NCBI GenBank assembly: GCA_007922195.1 | Contig: ML682059.1 | Location: 16,882,205 to 16,946,204 of the forward strand | From: Podocnemis expansa | Taxonomy: Eukaryota; Chordata; Testudines; Podocnemididae | DNA length: 64,000 nt | Direction: 5' to 3' | In this document: positions 1 through 12,464 of the stretch, one piece after another | How positions within the stretch are numbered: position 1 is the stretch's first letter | How the letters are laid out: each line of letters begins with the position of its first letter | Made by a program: the position numbers and the translations under genes | The notes under the pieces: model-generated | The model's database searches: none | Seen by the model: the letters and a program-made list of their open reading frames with translations, nothing else | Told to the model about the DNA's origin: nothing

Positions 1-2230
1 AGGGGGTAGCAAGCTGGCGGGCAGTAAGGCAGGTGCCCTGGGATGATCATGGAGCCAGTGGGGATGAGTCCTTGCTAGCAGGAAAGGTATGGAGCTTGAA
101 ATGTATAAAGAAAACAAAATAAACACAAATAGAAATGCCTCATGTTCCTTGACACAGCTGGGGATAGCTGGCAGTTATCTGAGACAGGCTGAAGAGTTAC
201 TGCTGATAGCTGATATCATTGGTGAGGCACTGTAGTATTTCAGCATGAAAACACAGTTTTCCATTTCCAGTGGCTCCTTTTTTTTCCCCTATATGCACAA
301 ATCTCCATCCATTTTCTCACTGCCTATAAATATGTTCATGTACAACCCTCTAGTTATCCACGGAACCAGCAGCAGTAGTTCAGACTTCCCTTCTGTACCC
401 TACCACTGTGCCTTTGCCCAGTCTTTGCAGGACAACCTCTAAAGTGAGAAGATTGTTTGGTTTCATTCTTTTATAAGGAGTGCTCCAAAGCCAGTTCAAG
501 TTGAAGAGAGTCTGTCCATTGAGTTTGAGCTTTGAATGAGTCCTTCATGCCCAGAGGCCCCTGCTTAGATTGTAATGAGTATGCAAGTTCTCGTGGAGCA
601 AAAGTCTGCCCAATAACTTATTTTGCCTATGCTTATGAACCAAAAAGACACTAGAATATTATTATGTATTTATAATTTGTATTGTGACAGCATCCAGAGG
701 CTTTAATCAAGATGTGCTAGCTGCTGTGCTAACATAAAAACATGTTGTCTCATCCCCAAGAGTCTTGGTATTAACTTCCCATTCTGAGTTCATTTTAAAT
801 TTCCAAACTGCAATGCATGGGAAACCAGTGATCTGAGACGAGCCAGCAGATCTTGTGGTGGTGGCTTTGCCTCCTTTTCATCACATGCCGAATTGCATTA
901 AAATGTCTAAAATGCTTTGCATTCTTTCTTAATTGTAATTTTTCACATAAACAAATGATTGGAGACATCACGCAATGTTCCCTTTAAGCTGATGATACAG
1001 CTAAGCAATTTATGGATGCATGTGGGGAACTAGCAGGGAAGGGGCCTAGTGGGGGTTGGGGAACCAGCGGGGAACTTTCTCAGCTGCAGCCATAACTTGA
1101 TCAGCTGCATCATCAGCTTAGAGGGGTCATTAGCTGGCAAATGTGACCAAATGAGGTATGGGAGTCAGTAGATCTCTGGTATGGGAGTTAGCTGTTTAGT
1201 TAGAAAGAAAAAGTAGTACTGATTCAAGGTTTCCTTCCCGTGAGGAAACAGCACATATCTCAAATAAAATAAAAATCCCTTGAAGTTCCACCCATTTTCA
1301 GAACCAAATATATTTTAATGGTTCTGAATTTTTGGGTCAGTGTTTCTTTATAATTTATCATTTTAAGAATAATCTTCTCAAAATTAGCAGTCTCTTGTTT
1401 ACATCTTTTTTTTTTTTGCTTATTTTTCTAGTGGAGTCGAAATACTGTAATCTAGAGATGGGCATTTACACACTTCTCTTACACTTATCTTTCGTCATAC
1501 CTCTATTTTGCCTTTTTACAGATGGCTTAGAGCTGTCTTGACTAATATCTACCTACCATGTTTAGAAAATATACTGACCATTGGTGATATAAAATAAATA
1601 AAAATTGAGAGGAAAGCCAAGTTAACTTCCTTCCTTCCTTGATCCCCTGAGAAACTGGTTTTCCAACACCGACACTAGGCCTAATATTGCTGACCTTTGC
1701 ACTTTGGACTGGTCCTTGGATACAACAGTGAAAAGACATTTCCTGTGTTGCATAGTGTAATAAGAGCTACAGATTTTACCCTGAGCCATGAGCTGAAAGA
1801 GAGAGGAAATTGGAATGTCTTGCAGTAATTAATCATTCTATGGTGAGACCTGTCATAATCATTTTTAAAGCTGTATTTGACAACTGTAATTGTTCAAAAT
1901 ATCACCCAGTTTTGAAATCAACATATTTTACACCTATATTCATTTTTATTTCCCAGATATACTTATGTTAACTATTATATATGCTATAGTGCTCTGCAAA
2001 GAGATAATGCTGTGGGTGCCAACATCTAAACTAAATGTATTTTAGCAGTTCCTCAGCAAATTCCTCAAACTGTGCAATAAAGTACCAGCTAAATTACATT
2101 TGTATCCAGACTAAATGCCAATAGTTGGGGAAAAGCATTATTGAACATTTGTACTCTACTGGTTGGCTTGCAGTTAACTATAATAAGAGATACATTGCAT
2201 GTTGCGCTGAAAGGTGTAACAGATATGACC
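1..2230. other. Unassigned AT-rich DNA
   Basis: I see no gene or recognisable repeat family here. Open frames are short and look incidental. There is a poly-T run near 1408 and a T-rich tract near 2420-2450. It could be intergenic or intronic sequence of a host gene whose exons lie outside the window. Confidence 0.5.
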
Positions 2231-2320
2231 TGCAAGATTCTCAGCTGATGTAAATCAGTGTAACTCTATTAGAAATGAATGGTGCTGTTCTGAGTTACAC
2301 CACCTAAGAACCAGTCCCCA
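2231..2320. repeat. Short palindromic repeat, CTCAGCTG..GTAAATCAG family
   Basis: The left half reads TCTCAGCTGATGTAAATCAG and the right half ends GAGTTACACCACCTAAGAAC, which is roughly its reverse complement, so the unit folds on itself. A second diverged copy lies at 9043-9120 and a half copy at about 49570-49618. I recognise the type as a common short sauropsid repeat but cannot name the family. The inverted structure suggests a MITE. Confidence 0.5.
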
Positions 2321-3082
2321 AAAGCTCAAAAGGTCAGATTTTGCTATACTAATTCACATTTTCCCCTTTATATTATTTTGGTCACTGGAATAGAGAACCC
2401 CAAATCCTCCCAAAACTGTGTTTTTTTTGTTTTTTGTTTTTGTTTTTTTTCCCAGTGTGACAGCAGCTCGAAAACATGGTTAGGGAGATGGAGAAAAGGT
2501 AATTAGGTGAAGCTCGCTGTAACTATAATATCAATACATAGTATTAGTCAACAAAAAAATTGGAAGCTGATGCTTCTTTAACTCTTACACTGATGTGTGT
2601 AACAATGTAATCTCATATATAATACCGTGAGTATACAGATGTGGATATATGACTATGGGTATAGGCCTGGATATATTTTCTATATGTATATACTTACAGC
2701 TATAGATATGATTTCAAATATGCAAGATTTGGTATAAATTCTGATTCTTGGGATGAAGCAGTTAAAAATGTGCAGCATGAAAGCTTTCACTTTTTTTTTT
2801 AAAGGTATTGCTTAGTTTTTAAATTTGTGAAGAAAACTTTGCAAACTGAGTATAAATAAATGCAGAACTGATGCAGCTATCGGACAAATAAACAATTAGC
2901 AATCACCCTAAAAACATCTGACATAATTATACCAATGAGTGATGTTCAACATGACAACAAATTTGTTAATTAAAAGTTTACTTGCTTCATAAGGGAAATT
3001 CTTGATCATTTTACACACCTCCAATTTTTATGAACTGGACTTTTCCACTGTGCACTGAACAGGTAAACCATGTTTTAGATAC
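2321..3082. other. Unassigned AT-rich DNA
   Basis: No gene or repeat recognised, apart from homopolymer tracts near 2430 and 2791. Confidence 0.5.
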
Positions 3083-3420
3083 CTAACCGCTTATGTCTAA
3101 AGTTACAGTTTTATACAGTAGCATTATAATATTTCTTGTGTTATTATCCACCCCTTTCCTACTGTTTCCTAACACTGTGTTAGCATTTTTAACTGCTGTG
3201 GCAAACAAAGATGTTTTCAGAGAAGTATCCAGAATAAGTCCGAAATCCTTCTGGCATAGTAATCTAAGCCCTATCACTTTGTATGCTTCCCTGAAATGTG
3301 CATTATTTTGCACCAAACAACATTGAATTTCATCTGCCATTTTCTTGCCAGTCATCTGTTTTTGCAACAGATTTTTTGATTATTTTGTATCTCTATTATG
3401 TTAGAGTTCCAGCCAGTTGC
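3083..3420 (-). pseudogene. CR1 LINE reverse transcriptase relic, antisense
   Basis: On the minus strand the open frame from 3367 to 3083 reads like the thumb region of CR1 ORF2 reverse transcriptase. Motif-like pieces in order are a degraded FN-x-KC-like segment, KDFGLILDTSLKTS, AVKNANTVLGNSRKG and IIMLLYKTV, which match the family pattern DLGV-x-D-x-SLK, A-x-KKAN-x-LG-x-I-x-RG and LPLYK. The copy is short, 5' and 3' truncated, and diverged, with the usual HLEYC that should follow YK missing. The surroundings are unassigned. Confidence 0.7.
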
Positions 3421-6400
3421 TGCATAACTGATTAACATGACCTCACAGAAACTTGTGGAAACCTGTTTGTTGGTTCTGTGATAGACTCATAACTACTTTA
3501 CACGTTATATCAAAACAATAGTTGAATAACATGTTTGTAGAAATATGTGAAAAAGTTGGGATAATGAGTGAAAAATATGGTTTTATGGGTTCACACAAAA
3601 GCTATATATTCTTCTTTCTTGGTCCAAATTTTTGCAATAAGGCAATTTAAATAAGCAATTTACTACAAAAATGTTTTACATGGTACATTACTATAATAGT
3701 GTTGAAATGAAAATCTATCTGTCATTTATATGACATGGTGTACTGTGCCTTTCACCTGATTTAGGAATTCACTCTCTAGTCTATTGCAATATCTTTATGA
3801 AGCATATAAATGTAATCATTCCCATTTTAGACGTGGGGTAACTGAAACACCAGAAACCTAAGGGCCCTAAGTCATAGATCTCCTCAGAGGCAAATTCTGG
3901 ACAGGGACTATGAATTCTGGCTTCCCGAGAAGGAACAGATTTGACTGCATCACAGTTTTACCCAGAAAGATGACTGCCTCTGATTTTTTAGACAAAAAGA
4001 GATGTCCTGGTTCATTGGAAATTATATGCAGAATTTTGTCCTGGTTCATATTTTCCATTGAAATTCTTCAGTAGCCTTGTATCAAAAGAATTTTATTCAC
4101 TAATTTGGGAGGAGACTAATCCCATAATTCTGTATTAATGTTAGTTACATTATTGTATACTTTCTTATAAAGTTTAAAGTACATGTATTTAAATTCATTT
4201 AATAAATTTTAGGTTTCAAATTAATAATAATAATAATAATAATCATTATCATAATAATAATAATAATAATAATAACAACAACAACAACAACAACAATAAC
4301 AATAATAATAATGAATAAACTAACACTCTCCTCACTGCCTCACTCTTGATTAGAATGATGGTGATGAAATACTCTACTGTATAGTGCTAGATGTGCGTGT
4401 ATTTCATTTCCTAAGTAAATAAACTTCCATTACAAAATATTTTCTGTATTTTTTGTATTTTTTTTTCTGTGCTATGGAAATCTTTTTATGCTTTTTTTCC
4501 CCAAAGAATTTCTATACATTTTCATGGTGGTTCTGAATACTGTAACTGTTACTATATACTTAAAAATACAAGAGGGATGAACCAATTGTATACTATAGGA
4601 AATAGGACCTAAAGTCACAACTAATTTTAAAAGATTATTTTTATAGTTCTGTTACAGTCCATTGTGAATGTTACATAGTAATTATCAAGTCAAAGGGTGG
4701 AAAGTGAATAAATAAGATGGAATCAATGAAATTATTATGAAATTGTTATTGTGAAAGTGGTATTTAAAATTAATACATTTTTAAGGCTATTAAAATGTGT
4801 CAGTGATGCATGAAAAATTTATATGTTACCTCTTTATAGCTACTTCTATGATGCTATACATTTATTAATTCAAGAGAAAAAAACCCTAAAAAGTGTGAAG
4901 TTGCTGAAAACTTTGTACCTCTACTGACCTATCTCAACCTCAAGTATTAGCAGGGATTAGCACTACAAATTATTACACCAACATTATTAGCATAATGATT
5001 TCCCACCTTGTATGGTGCTACATTGTTATCCATAAGCTCCCAAAGGTTCTTAAGCTTGTTAATAACCATTATAGATGTGCATTGTACTGTATGAAGACTA
5101 AAATGAATTCACCTGAGCATAAGTAGATTAACCCTGCTTAAGTCTGATGTTGTCCACATAAATTCACCTGGATCCCAGTGCATCAGCAAATAGAAATGTG
5201 CAATAATAGGAAAAAGCACAAGGATATTGTATCTGGCTTTTTAAAAACCAAACCAAACCAAAGCAAACTTAGAAAGTCATGCAGGAGATAAATTCAGGAA
5301 TACAGCTGTAGTAGTAATGGAGATTCTTCCAAACTGTCACATGTTCAGTCTCTTGGGGATAGGCTCTACATATGTTCAGGGCATAGAATTCTTGATGTCA
5401 GTGGGAATTTCAGCATCCAAGGTGTCATGACCTGGAGGCTTATTGCAGAAGTATTCTGGTAGCCAGCAATTTGGAGAAAGCTGCTCAGCTTTTGTTATAG
5501 ACAGGGGGAGTGTCTGTGAAGGCCTGATGGTTGGGAATTAAGATAACAACCCGACCCATGATCATATTCAAAATGAAAGTATTGGTAGTAGATTTTATTA
5601 AGCTTTTAGACTATTTTTTTTATTGTGAGTAAAACTGTTTGGAAAGGGGAAAAAAAAACCCACTAGGTTTCATATATAGTACAAGTGTAAGGAAAAATGG
5701 AATTAAGATATTACACTAAAATATAAAAATAAATGCTTCACCAAACAAATCAAATGTAAATAAATATGACAATAGTGGGATTTCATATGTATTTTATAAT
5801 TTTCTTTTTTCTTTCCTCTGTGTATTTAATTTTGCATGATTTCTATATTACATGAATGGTATAAATATGGCATGTTTCAGTTCATTGAATTTTTCAGCTA
5901 ATTTATTAAAGGTCATGTTTTCAGGTCACTATAGTATAGCCCCTTATTTTTGGAACTTACTCATCTCAAAGAATTTTGTTAACATCTCAGTTTTCAATCA
6001 TTTGTTCATGACAAAGGTTTTGAATTGCCTATACTTAGTAACTCCCATCTCTACTAATTGCTTCGTCAGTTTACTATTCAGAATCAAACAGGGATTCAGA
6101 TCAAGTTCTTAGTTACTGAGTTTTGATTCTTTCATTTCCTCTCTTACTCCACTTCCAGCTGGTTTCTCATATCATCAGTCACCTTCAGAGTTAGCTCTCC
6201 CACTTCTTTCCTTGGGCCTTCTGGGTGAGTGAGTTGGCCATATCAGTATGGGCTGCGTTAGCTGCAATACAGAAGAACAACATATGCATAGACAACAACC
6301 ACTTTAAGTGCATTTTTTGTTTCTTGAAGGTACTTTGGCTTAGTTGTTATTCCTCAGTAGTGCCTTTGCAAGTCTGTGTGTTTGCCTGAAACAGTTAAAG

Positions 6401-7232
6401 GAATATCTCTTATCTTATTATATCTTGGGAGTTTCTTTGCCTCCAAGGAGATTGGTTTCCTCCTTTGACTAATATCAATATTTGGCCAGGGCCACCTTTT
6501 CCAGGATCTTTTCTCTTTTCTCTTATGAGCCTCTCTATGCGGGGCTAGGAATTGACTCCATGTTCAACAGGGCTGTTTCACCTGCTGCCTGCCTAAACTA
6601 TCAGATTCACATCTTTCTCTTAGTGTGCTCTGCAGTTCGTACCATTTGGACCATTTGTTCCTACAACCAGGATTCGATGGGTGTAATTTAGATCATACGA
6701 AAGAAACATCATTGCACATCTGTCACCTTTAGCAGGCAGTGCAAATATGGCTAGTTGGATGCTATCACTAATATTATTTGTTTTTTTTTTTTGTTTTTTT
6801 TTTTTAAATTTATAGTGCTGTAGGTGTGCCCTAGAGAATTTGATTGCATCCCTGCCTCTCCTACAAAAGTCCTGTGTGATACTGGACATGCCACTTAAAC
6901 CTATGTTGGCATAAGTGATCACTAACTGTGTGCTCCTTGTATTCAGGTCCCTAGCTTGAGATCCTGTTATCTGACTTGCAGAAGTGCTGAACACTTAAAA
7001 CTGTAAATGAAATCAATGGGATCTATGCTTTGAACATATATAATGCTACGTACTCTGAAAAGATTAGGTCCTGGGCAAACAATGAGGAAGAGGTTTGGGG
7101 GGGAAGGTGGAAGAGTATGTTATTTAAGAGTCTATTATGATACCTTTGTGCAAAGGACCAAATTAACACTTAATGTGATTGATTTTCAATACTAATAATT
7201 TCCTTTTAACAAAGGGATTTTTTGTGGAGTAT
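3421..7232. other. Unassigned AT-rich DNA with simple repeats
   Basis: No gene or transposon recognised. Simple repeats include the TAA/CAA tract at 4222-4315 (annotated separately), poly-A near 5648 and poly-T near 6780-6806. Open frames up to 124 codons (for example 6620-6994 minus) have no motif I recognise. Confidence 0.45.
4222..4315. repeat. Compound microsatellite (TAA)n(CAA)n
   Basis: Direct reading shows runs of TAA/AATAAT, then ACAACAACAACAACAACAA, then AATAATAATAATG. This is an ordinary imperfect compound microsatellite. Confidence 0.9.
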
Positions 7233-7240
7233 GTATATAT

Positions 7241-8381
7241 CAGGCATAGCCAAACTGTGGCTCACAAGCTGCATGCGGCTCTTCAAAGAAAAAGTGTGGC
7301 TCATGGAAGAGTATGGCAGGGAAAGGCAGCATGGTGGGAGACAAGGGAGAGAAGTGTGCAATGGTTGGGGACAGCAGAGAAGCAGCAGCATGATAAGAGC
7401 CAGCGGAGAAGCAGCTGCATGGTCAGAGATGTGGGGAAAGTGCGGCAAGGTCCAAGCTGGCAGGGAGGGGCAGCATGGTCAGAGTTGGCAAGTAAAGTGC
7501 GGCAAGATTCCAGCCGGCGGGGAAAGCATGGCAAGGTCAGAGCCGGTGGGGAAAGCGTGGCATGGTCAGAGCCAGTGGGGAAAGCGCAGAAAGGTCAGAG
7601 CCGGTGGGGAAGGGCAGCATAGTCCCAGCCAGCAGGGAAGTGGCTGCATGGTCAAAGCTGGTGGGGAAGTAGCCGCATGGTCGGGGACGTGGACGGGGAT
7701 GGGGACGTGGACGTGGACGGGGGGGGGCAGAATTGCAACATGGTCAGAGAGAGCAGAGAAGCAATACCATGATAAGAGACCGCAGGAAAGCGGCAACGAG
7801 GGGTGGTGGGGAAGCAGGTCATGTTTAGATTTTTCTCATAAGCCCTTATGCAGTTTACTCATTATTAAAATAAAATGATGTTTTACAAGTCCTAAACATG
7901 ACATGGAATACTAAGAAACCAAAATACAAAAGAGAAAAGTTTAAAACTCAGTGTAGATTACTTTTAATTTTTAGCACAACTTACTGCTTTGAGGCATTGT
8001 ATTCCACACCAAAATTTGTTAAATTGAAACATTGTGCAATAGAAACCAACACCTGAGAGAGCTTTTTACGTATTGCATTGAAAAGTTACTGCCCAGATTT
8101 TAAAAAAATTGCCACTAGCCTGCAGTGTTCTCCATCCAATGATAGCGAAGGTTTTACTGTATAGGCCAGTTTTCATGGTAAGATTAAGTAATTATTAGAA
8201 TCTGACATTAGGAGGATCAATATTTGCCCTGTTTGTATGAAAAAATTAAAGTGCACAATGAATTTTAAACTTAGTAATTTTGGAGTGGGTAAAGATATGT
8301 GATTATATGCCTCAGTGCGGCTCTCAAAGTTTTAATAATAGACTTGTGCTACTCTTGAGTTCCATAAGTTTGGCCACCCCA
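7241..8381. mobile_element. hAT-type DNA transposon, non-autonomous, with internal minisatellite
   Basis: The left end reads CAGGCATAGCCAAACTGTGG. The right end, read on the other strand, begins with TGGGGTGGCCAAACTT, an imperfect terminal inverted repeat of the CAGGGGTGGCCAAACT type common in hAT elements. The 8-base word GTATATAT lies immediately outside on the left (7233-7240) and on the right (8382-8389), matching the 8-bp target duplication of hAT transposons. The last terminal base is ambiguous because the flank is TATA-rich. No transposase remains. The left half is a GC-rich tandem array (7320-7810); the right half is AT-rich. Confidence 0.7.
7320..7810. repeat. GC-rich degenerate tandem array inside the hAT element
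   Basis: Irregular repeats of about 22-32 bases built on GGTCAGAGCCGGTGGGGAAA, with variants CAGCATGGTC and AGCAGAGAAGCAGC, fill this interval. A long plus-strand open frame (7222-7878) and several overlapping frames on both strands are by-products of the repeat. No protein family is recognised in them. Confidence 0.7.
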
Positions 8382-8389
8382 GTATATAT

Positions 8390-9042
8390 TTATACATGCA
8401 CACTTAAATACTGCAAATATATCAAGTATTGAAAATTATTGAATTATTGTATTATTGTAATTGAATTATTGTAATTCTTTATATCTTATCTCTGATTTAC
8501 AGTTTCCTTATGAATTCTGAGCAGGCTTCCTAATGGCCAAATTCCTCTTTCTTTAATGCCTCTTGCTAGATTGGTTGATGGTATGTGTAAGGTTTATTTT
8601 TATGTTTAAGTCCATTTGAAGTCTAGAATCCATCATAAAAAGGACTCTGCACAGCCAAAATATATCTCCACATATTCTGAGAAGATGCTTCATTAGTGGA
8701 TACAGCTGAAGTGGACTAAACAAGACTTCATGTTTCTCAGGAATAGAATTACAGATTCTGTTCCACCCACTCATCACATGCACTGTGTATTATACTGTGT
8801 ATAATCAGTTTGAGAATATTTTTATTGAAAGGTTTTATTTTATATCATCTGATTTTTCAACTAGCGTTGTCTAGTAATTAAAATTAAAAGATAGTTATAA
8901 CAGCCCAATAGGCCATCCTTAAACCAATTCATCAGCTGACAACATTTTTTCTCAACGTTTCCAGAAATTCAATTACAGAGAAACCAGAAATCACCTATTT
9001 AAATGTCAGTTTTATATTTCTGGATAGTGTGTTACTATGATG
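8390..9042. other. Unassigned AT-rich DNA
   Basis: No gene, RNA or transposon recognised. Short ATTGAATTATTGTA repeats lie near 8435-8475. Confidence 0.5.
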
Positions 9043-9120
9043 CTCTCAGCTGCTGTAAACTAGCGTAGCTCCACCAACTTCAACTGATATTTGTTGATTT
9101 TCACCAGATAGGAATCCAGT
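9043..9120. repeat. Short palindromic repeat, CTCAGCTG..GTAAA family, second copy
   Basis: CTCAGCTGCTGTAAACTAGC, a middle CAACTTCAACTG and TTTTCACCAGATAGGA follow the plan of the copy at 2231-2320: ...GTGTAAAT-CAG, a middle AAGTCAATGG-like core, and the inverted end. It ends about 45 bases before a Harbinger MITE. Confidence 0.45.
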
Positions 9121-9166
9121 TCAAAACTGATAGGGATGCTCGTGCAGTTAATTACTCCAAGTACTA

Positions 9167-9571
9167 GGCTATGTTCACACACAGGGGGTTATTTCAGTAC
9201 AAGTTGTTTTGATACAGGTTGTATCGAAATAACACCTTATTTCAAAATAAGTTAATTTAAATTAACAGTTTGCTAATTCAAATTAAGGAAAAAAGCAGGA
9301 ATCGAAATAGCATGTTCAGACAACAGTTATTTCGAAACGAGTCACCGTTGTTTCGAAACAACATGCTCAGATGGTATTGTTTTGAAACAATTGTTTCAAA
9401 ACAATGTTGTTTCATCCCCACATGGGGTTTAAGTTGTTTTGAAACAACACCATTGTTTCGAAACAACAGAACCCGTTGCTCCGAAACAACGGTGCGTCGT
9501 GTGAACACGGCCTTTCTTATTTTGAAACAATCTCAGTTGTTTTGAAATAAGACTGCTGTGTGAACACAGCC
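9167..9571. mobile_element. PIF/Harbinger MITE, GTTTCGAAAC family, copy 1
   Basis: The left end is GGCTATGTTCACACAC and the right end is GTGTGAACACAGCC, a clear terminal inverted repeat. The interior is an array of short palindromes, mainly GTTGTTTCGAAACAAC and its CpG-decayed forms, plus TTATTTCGAAATAA-type words. The left flank is CTA; the right flank is AGT, so no clean 3-bp duplication is seen here. Copies of the same family lie at 12918-13319 (opposite orientation) and 16963-17366, alignable along the whole length. There is no coding capacity; frames in it are palindrome by-products. Confidence 0.85.
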
Positions 9572-11819
9572 AGTGAAAGAAACAAGTTTTTGAGCTACAC
9601 GAGTTCTTCAGGTCCCAAAGAAGATTCTTCTTCATATGTCATCTTTCTTTCCAGAAAATTTACATAATTTAATTTATCACAAAATGTGTTCAGCTTTGTT
9701 TTTGTTTTTTGTTTTTCTTTTTAAAAAAAGAAAGAAAGAAAGAAAAAAAGGTTGCTCTTCAGTAACTCAGTTGGAAATTAGATAAAAGCCATGTCTAAAT
9801 TTCAGAAGATTTTTAGGAAGTTCATGAGAATCCAATTAAATAAAATATAGTAGAGTTGACCTACAAAATCTTCCAAAATTAAAACTGTCTTCACAAAACA
9901 GACCTTTACTGGGAATGTTTAACTTTACAAATTGAAATCCCATTGGTTTTTCTTTTCTTTTCTTTTCCAGATCACCTCCCTGAAACAAAACTTCTAATGT
10001 TTTCTTATTACTTGGAATAGAACTTGTCTCCTGCCAGAACTGCAGTTCTAGTTTCCTATTTTCAAATTTTGTTGTTCCCCACTGAGCAGCAAGAGTTCAG
10101 ACATATGTATGCAATAAATTCAGAAATGTTGATCTGTAGGGCAAGTGAAAGGATAAATAACAGAATAGTCATAAAACTGAAACTTTCATTCCACACAAGA
10201 AGCCTGCACTATATTTTACTCCACATTTCATAATATATCATGATGACAGATTATCTTATGTCAGGAAAGAGAATCAAAAACGTTTAAGCAAGTTTCTCAG
10301 TTGCTGCTGTTAGAACAGTTTCAGCTGAACTATAAAACTGTCTGAATCTTAGTAGAGTTTTCCTTGTTTCTTAAATTTTCTGAATATGTGAAGATTTTTG
10401 TTTGTGAAACATCAGATTCATAATAGCATCTCTATCCAGTGTGTTTAATAGTTCTGAATTAGTGTTGGAGAAAAGATTTTTTAGCAAGAAATTGAACTGA
10501 AGGTTTCTGACCTCAGAGAACTTGTGTGAGTGGATCTGGTTTTGACAGAGGAAGTGGTTTCCATTTACATTATATAAGGCTTTTTGGATTTTGTTAACAT
10601 ATATTTCACACAAAGGCACAAGAAAGACTTGGCAGAACAGTTCTAAGAAAGCTCAGAATCCACATATCAAGCACAGCCAAGGAAGATCCAGACTTGAGGG
10701 TCCTGATCTTTCTAATGTAAGAAGTCCAACAGGTCTCCGGGAATTACTCCTCTCTCTGTCACCCCATTTCAGGCCATCTTTTTGAGTTATAAAGTACAAA
10801 AGGAAGGTTCAGGTCGTCTCCTCCTTTTTGCATGGCATGTTTCATACTTATTCTACATGATAAAACTAATAAATACGAATTTTTCCTTCAGTATTTCAAT
10901 TAACATCACAAACCATCACAAGTAACTAAATCGGTTTTCAAGAATTTTCTAGTTAGGAAATTAATATGGTATGCTGTACAGCTGGAATAATATATAAAGT
11001 GCTTTTGGTGCTGAGGTTGTCAGCTACTGAGTCAGTTGGGCACCACCCAAAACACACTGATGGCTCACCCTTTTACATTGCTTGGGCCTCCTGGGCTACT
11101 TCCTACATTTTAATCATCAGCAATGCTTCATTACCCTCTGGTGTCTGCAGATTCCCCCATTCATTTGGCCCCTCCACTGCTCAATCCCTCTTGAGGGCTT
11201 GCCTAGCATCCTGAGCTTTGGTTGGGGCTTGGCAGCGTTAGGTTCTGCCCCTGGCATTGGCAGCAATTACGTGTAGCGAGCAGGCAGTGTGTTTCCTCCC
11301 TGGTCAGCAGTCTAGCTCAGCTGAGCTGGATGATTTGCTTTTATATCCCCTTCTTGGCTCAGTGTAACCAGCATACCTGATTAAAGGAGCTTTGTCTTTT
11401 ATGATTCTCTTGAGGCTGGGTTATGTTGCTGGGCAGATTTGGGGTGTCAGGTCCAGAAGCGTCTGGAAATAAAGTGGGTGGGTTGCACTGAACATGCTCC
11501 ACTGGGTTTTTTTCTGCTGCTGTTGTGGTTGGATGCCAAGAGAGCAGCAACCTGAGAGAAGCAGACACAGAGTTGCAGTGGCAGGAGCCCATGTCCTCAG
11601 TGAATGAGAGGGAGAAACTGAGTCAAGAGTGGACAGCAAGATGTTTTCTTCCTGTTGTGGAGCATTTTGCAGCAGAGTTTTCTCATATGTGACTGATTGC
11701 TGGTTAACCAGTAAACTGACTGGATGGTGCTGGTTCCAGAAGAGAAAGAAAAGCATGCATGGGTTCCTACCTAAGATCCCTGCAACCAAAGAAGAGGATT
11801 GCTGCTTCTTGCAGCTCAA
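9572..11819. other. Unassigned DNA
   Basis: No gene or transposon identified. There is an AAAG-rich simple tract at 9721-9750. A pair of overlapping minus-strand frames at 11359-11876 is open for up to 151 codons but has no recognisable domain and crosses a Penelope fragment at its start, so I do not call it a gene. GC content rises between about 11030 and 11620. Confidence 0.4.
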
Positions 11820-11881
11820 GCATTTGGACTTGAATAGAGACTGCAACTGAGATATGGGTGAAATCCACCTAAACAATGAAT

Positions 11882-11918
11882 CTAATGAAGTGGGTTGGAG
11901 CCCACGAAAGCTTATGCC
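11882..11918 (+). ncRNA. Hammerhead-like hairpin in Penelope terminal repeat
   Basis: CTAATGAA is followed by the stem GTGGG..CCCAC, then GAAA and GCTTATGC (a 2-bp stem with a 4-base loop). This resembles the CUGANGA - stem II - GAAA - stem III layout of hammerhead ribozymes known from Penelope-like elements. Here the first box is CTAATGA (one change), one extra A precedes stem II, and the base expected to be U before the cleavage site is C, so activity is doubtful. Confidence 0.35.
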
Positions 11919-11941
11919 TACAGAAATCTGTTAGTCTATAA

Positions 11942-12464
11942 AGGTGTGTCTACACCTACAATTTAGTTCAAATTAACGAGGATTAATTCAAATTAAATTA
12001 ATGCATGGCTACACTGGCTTTCATTTATTCAAACTAAGGAATTCCTTAGTTTGAATTAATGAAAGCTTACTTCAAAGTTATAAAACCTAGGTTAACTTTG
12101 AAGTAACAGTCAATTTGAACTTCTTAGTTCGAATTAACCCAATGTAGCCATGTTAATTCAAAATAATCATTAATTTGAATTAAAGCTTTTTGACCTATTT
12201 CCTCCACGGGTGCCCTCCTCTTTCTATACATTGGGTGGGGGCATGTCCCTTCTTGGGGGGGCATCTTGCCACACCTCCCATGGTGCTTCTCTCCTAATTC
12301 AAACCAGCAAATTCCTATCCATGGACATGCTAGTTTGAATTGGTTTTCCTAGTGTGGCCATGTTAGTTCAAATTAACTTAATTCAAACTAATGATTATTA
12401 ATTTGAAGTAATTAGTTCAAATTAAGTTAATTCGAACTAACTTTCTAAGTGTAAACATGGCACA
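11942..12464. mobile_element. Harbinger-type element, AATTCGAATT word family
   Basis: The ends read GGTGTGTCTACAC and GTGTAAACATGGCAC, diverged forms of the GGCTATGTCTACAC terminal repeat. The sub-terminal parts are arrays of TTAATTTGAATTAA / TTAGTTCGAATTAA words. The core (about 12200-12290) contains GGGTGGGGGCATGTCCCTTC and GCCACACCTCCCATGGTGC, which also occur next to the transposase promoter in the autonomous element. The copy is therefore an internally deleted derivative of a Harbinger element, inserted in a Penelope terminal repeat. Confidence 0.65.

Noticed and set aside
6620..6994. 124-codon minus-strand frame as a host gene
   Set aside because: A lysine run arises from a poly-T tract on the plus strand, and no motif or splice structure supports it.
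7222..7878. 218-codon plus-strand frame rich in G, W and K
   Set aside because: It is translation of the GC-rich tandem array inside a hAT element; equally open frames exist on both strands and no domain is recognisable.
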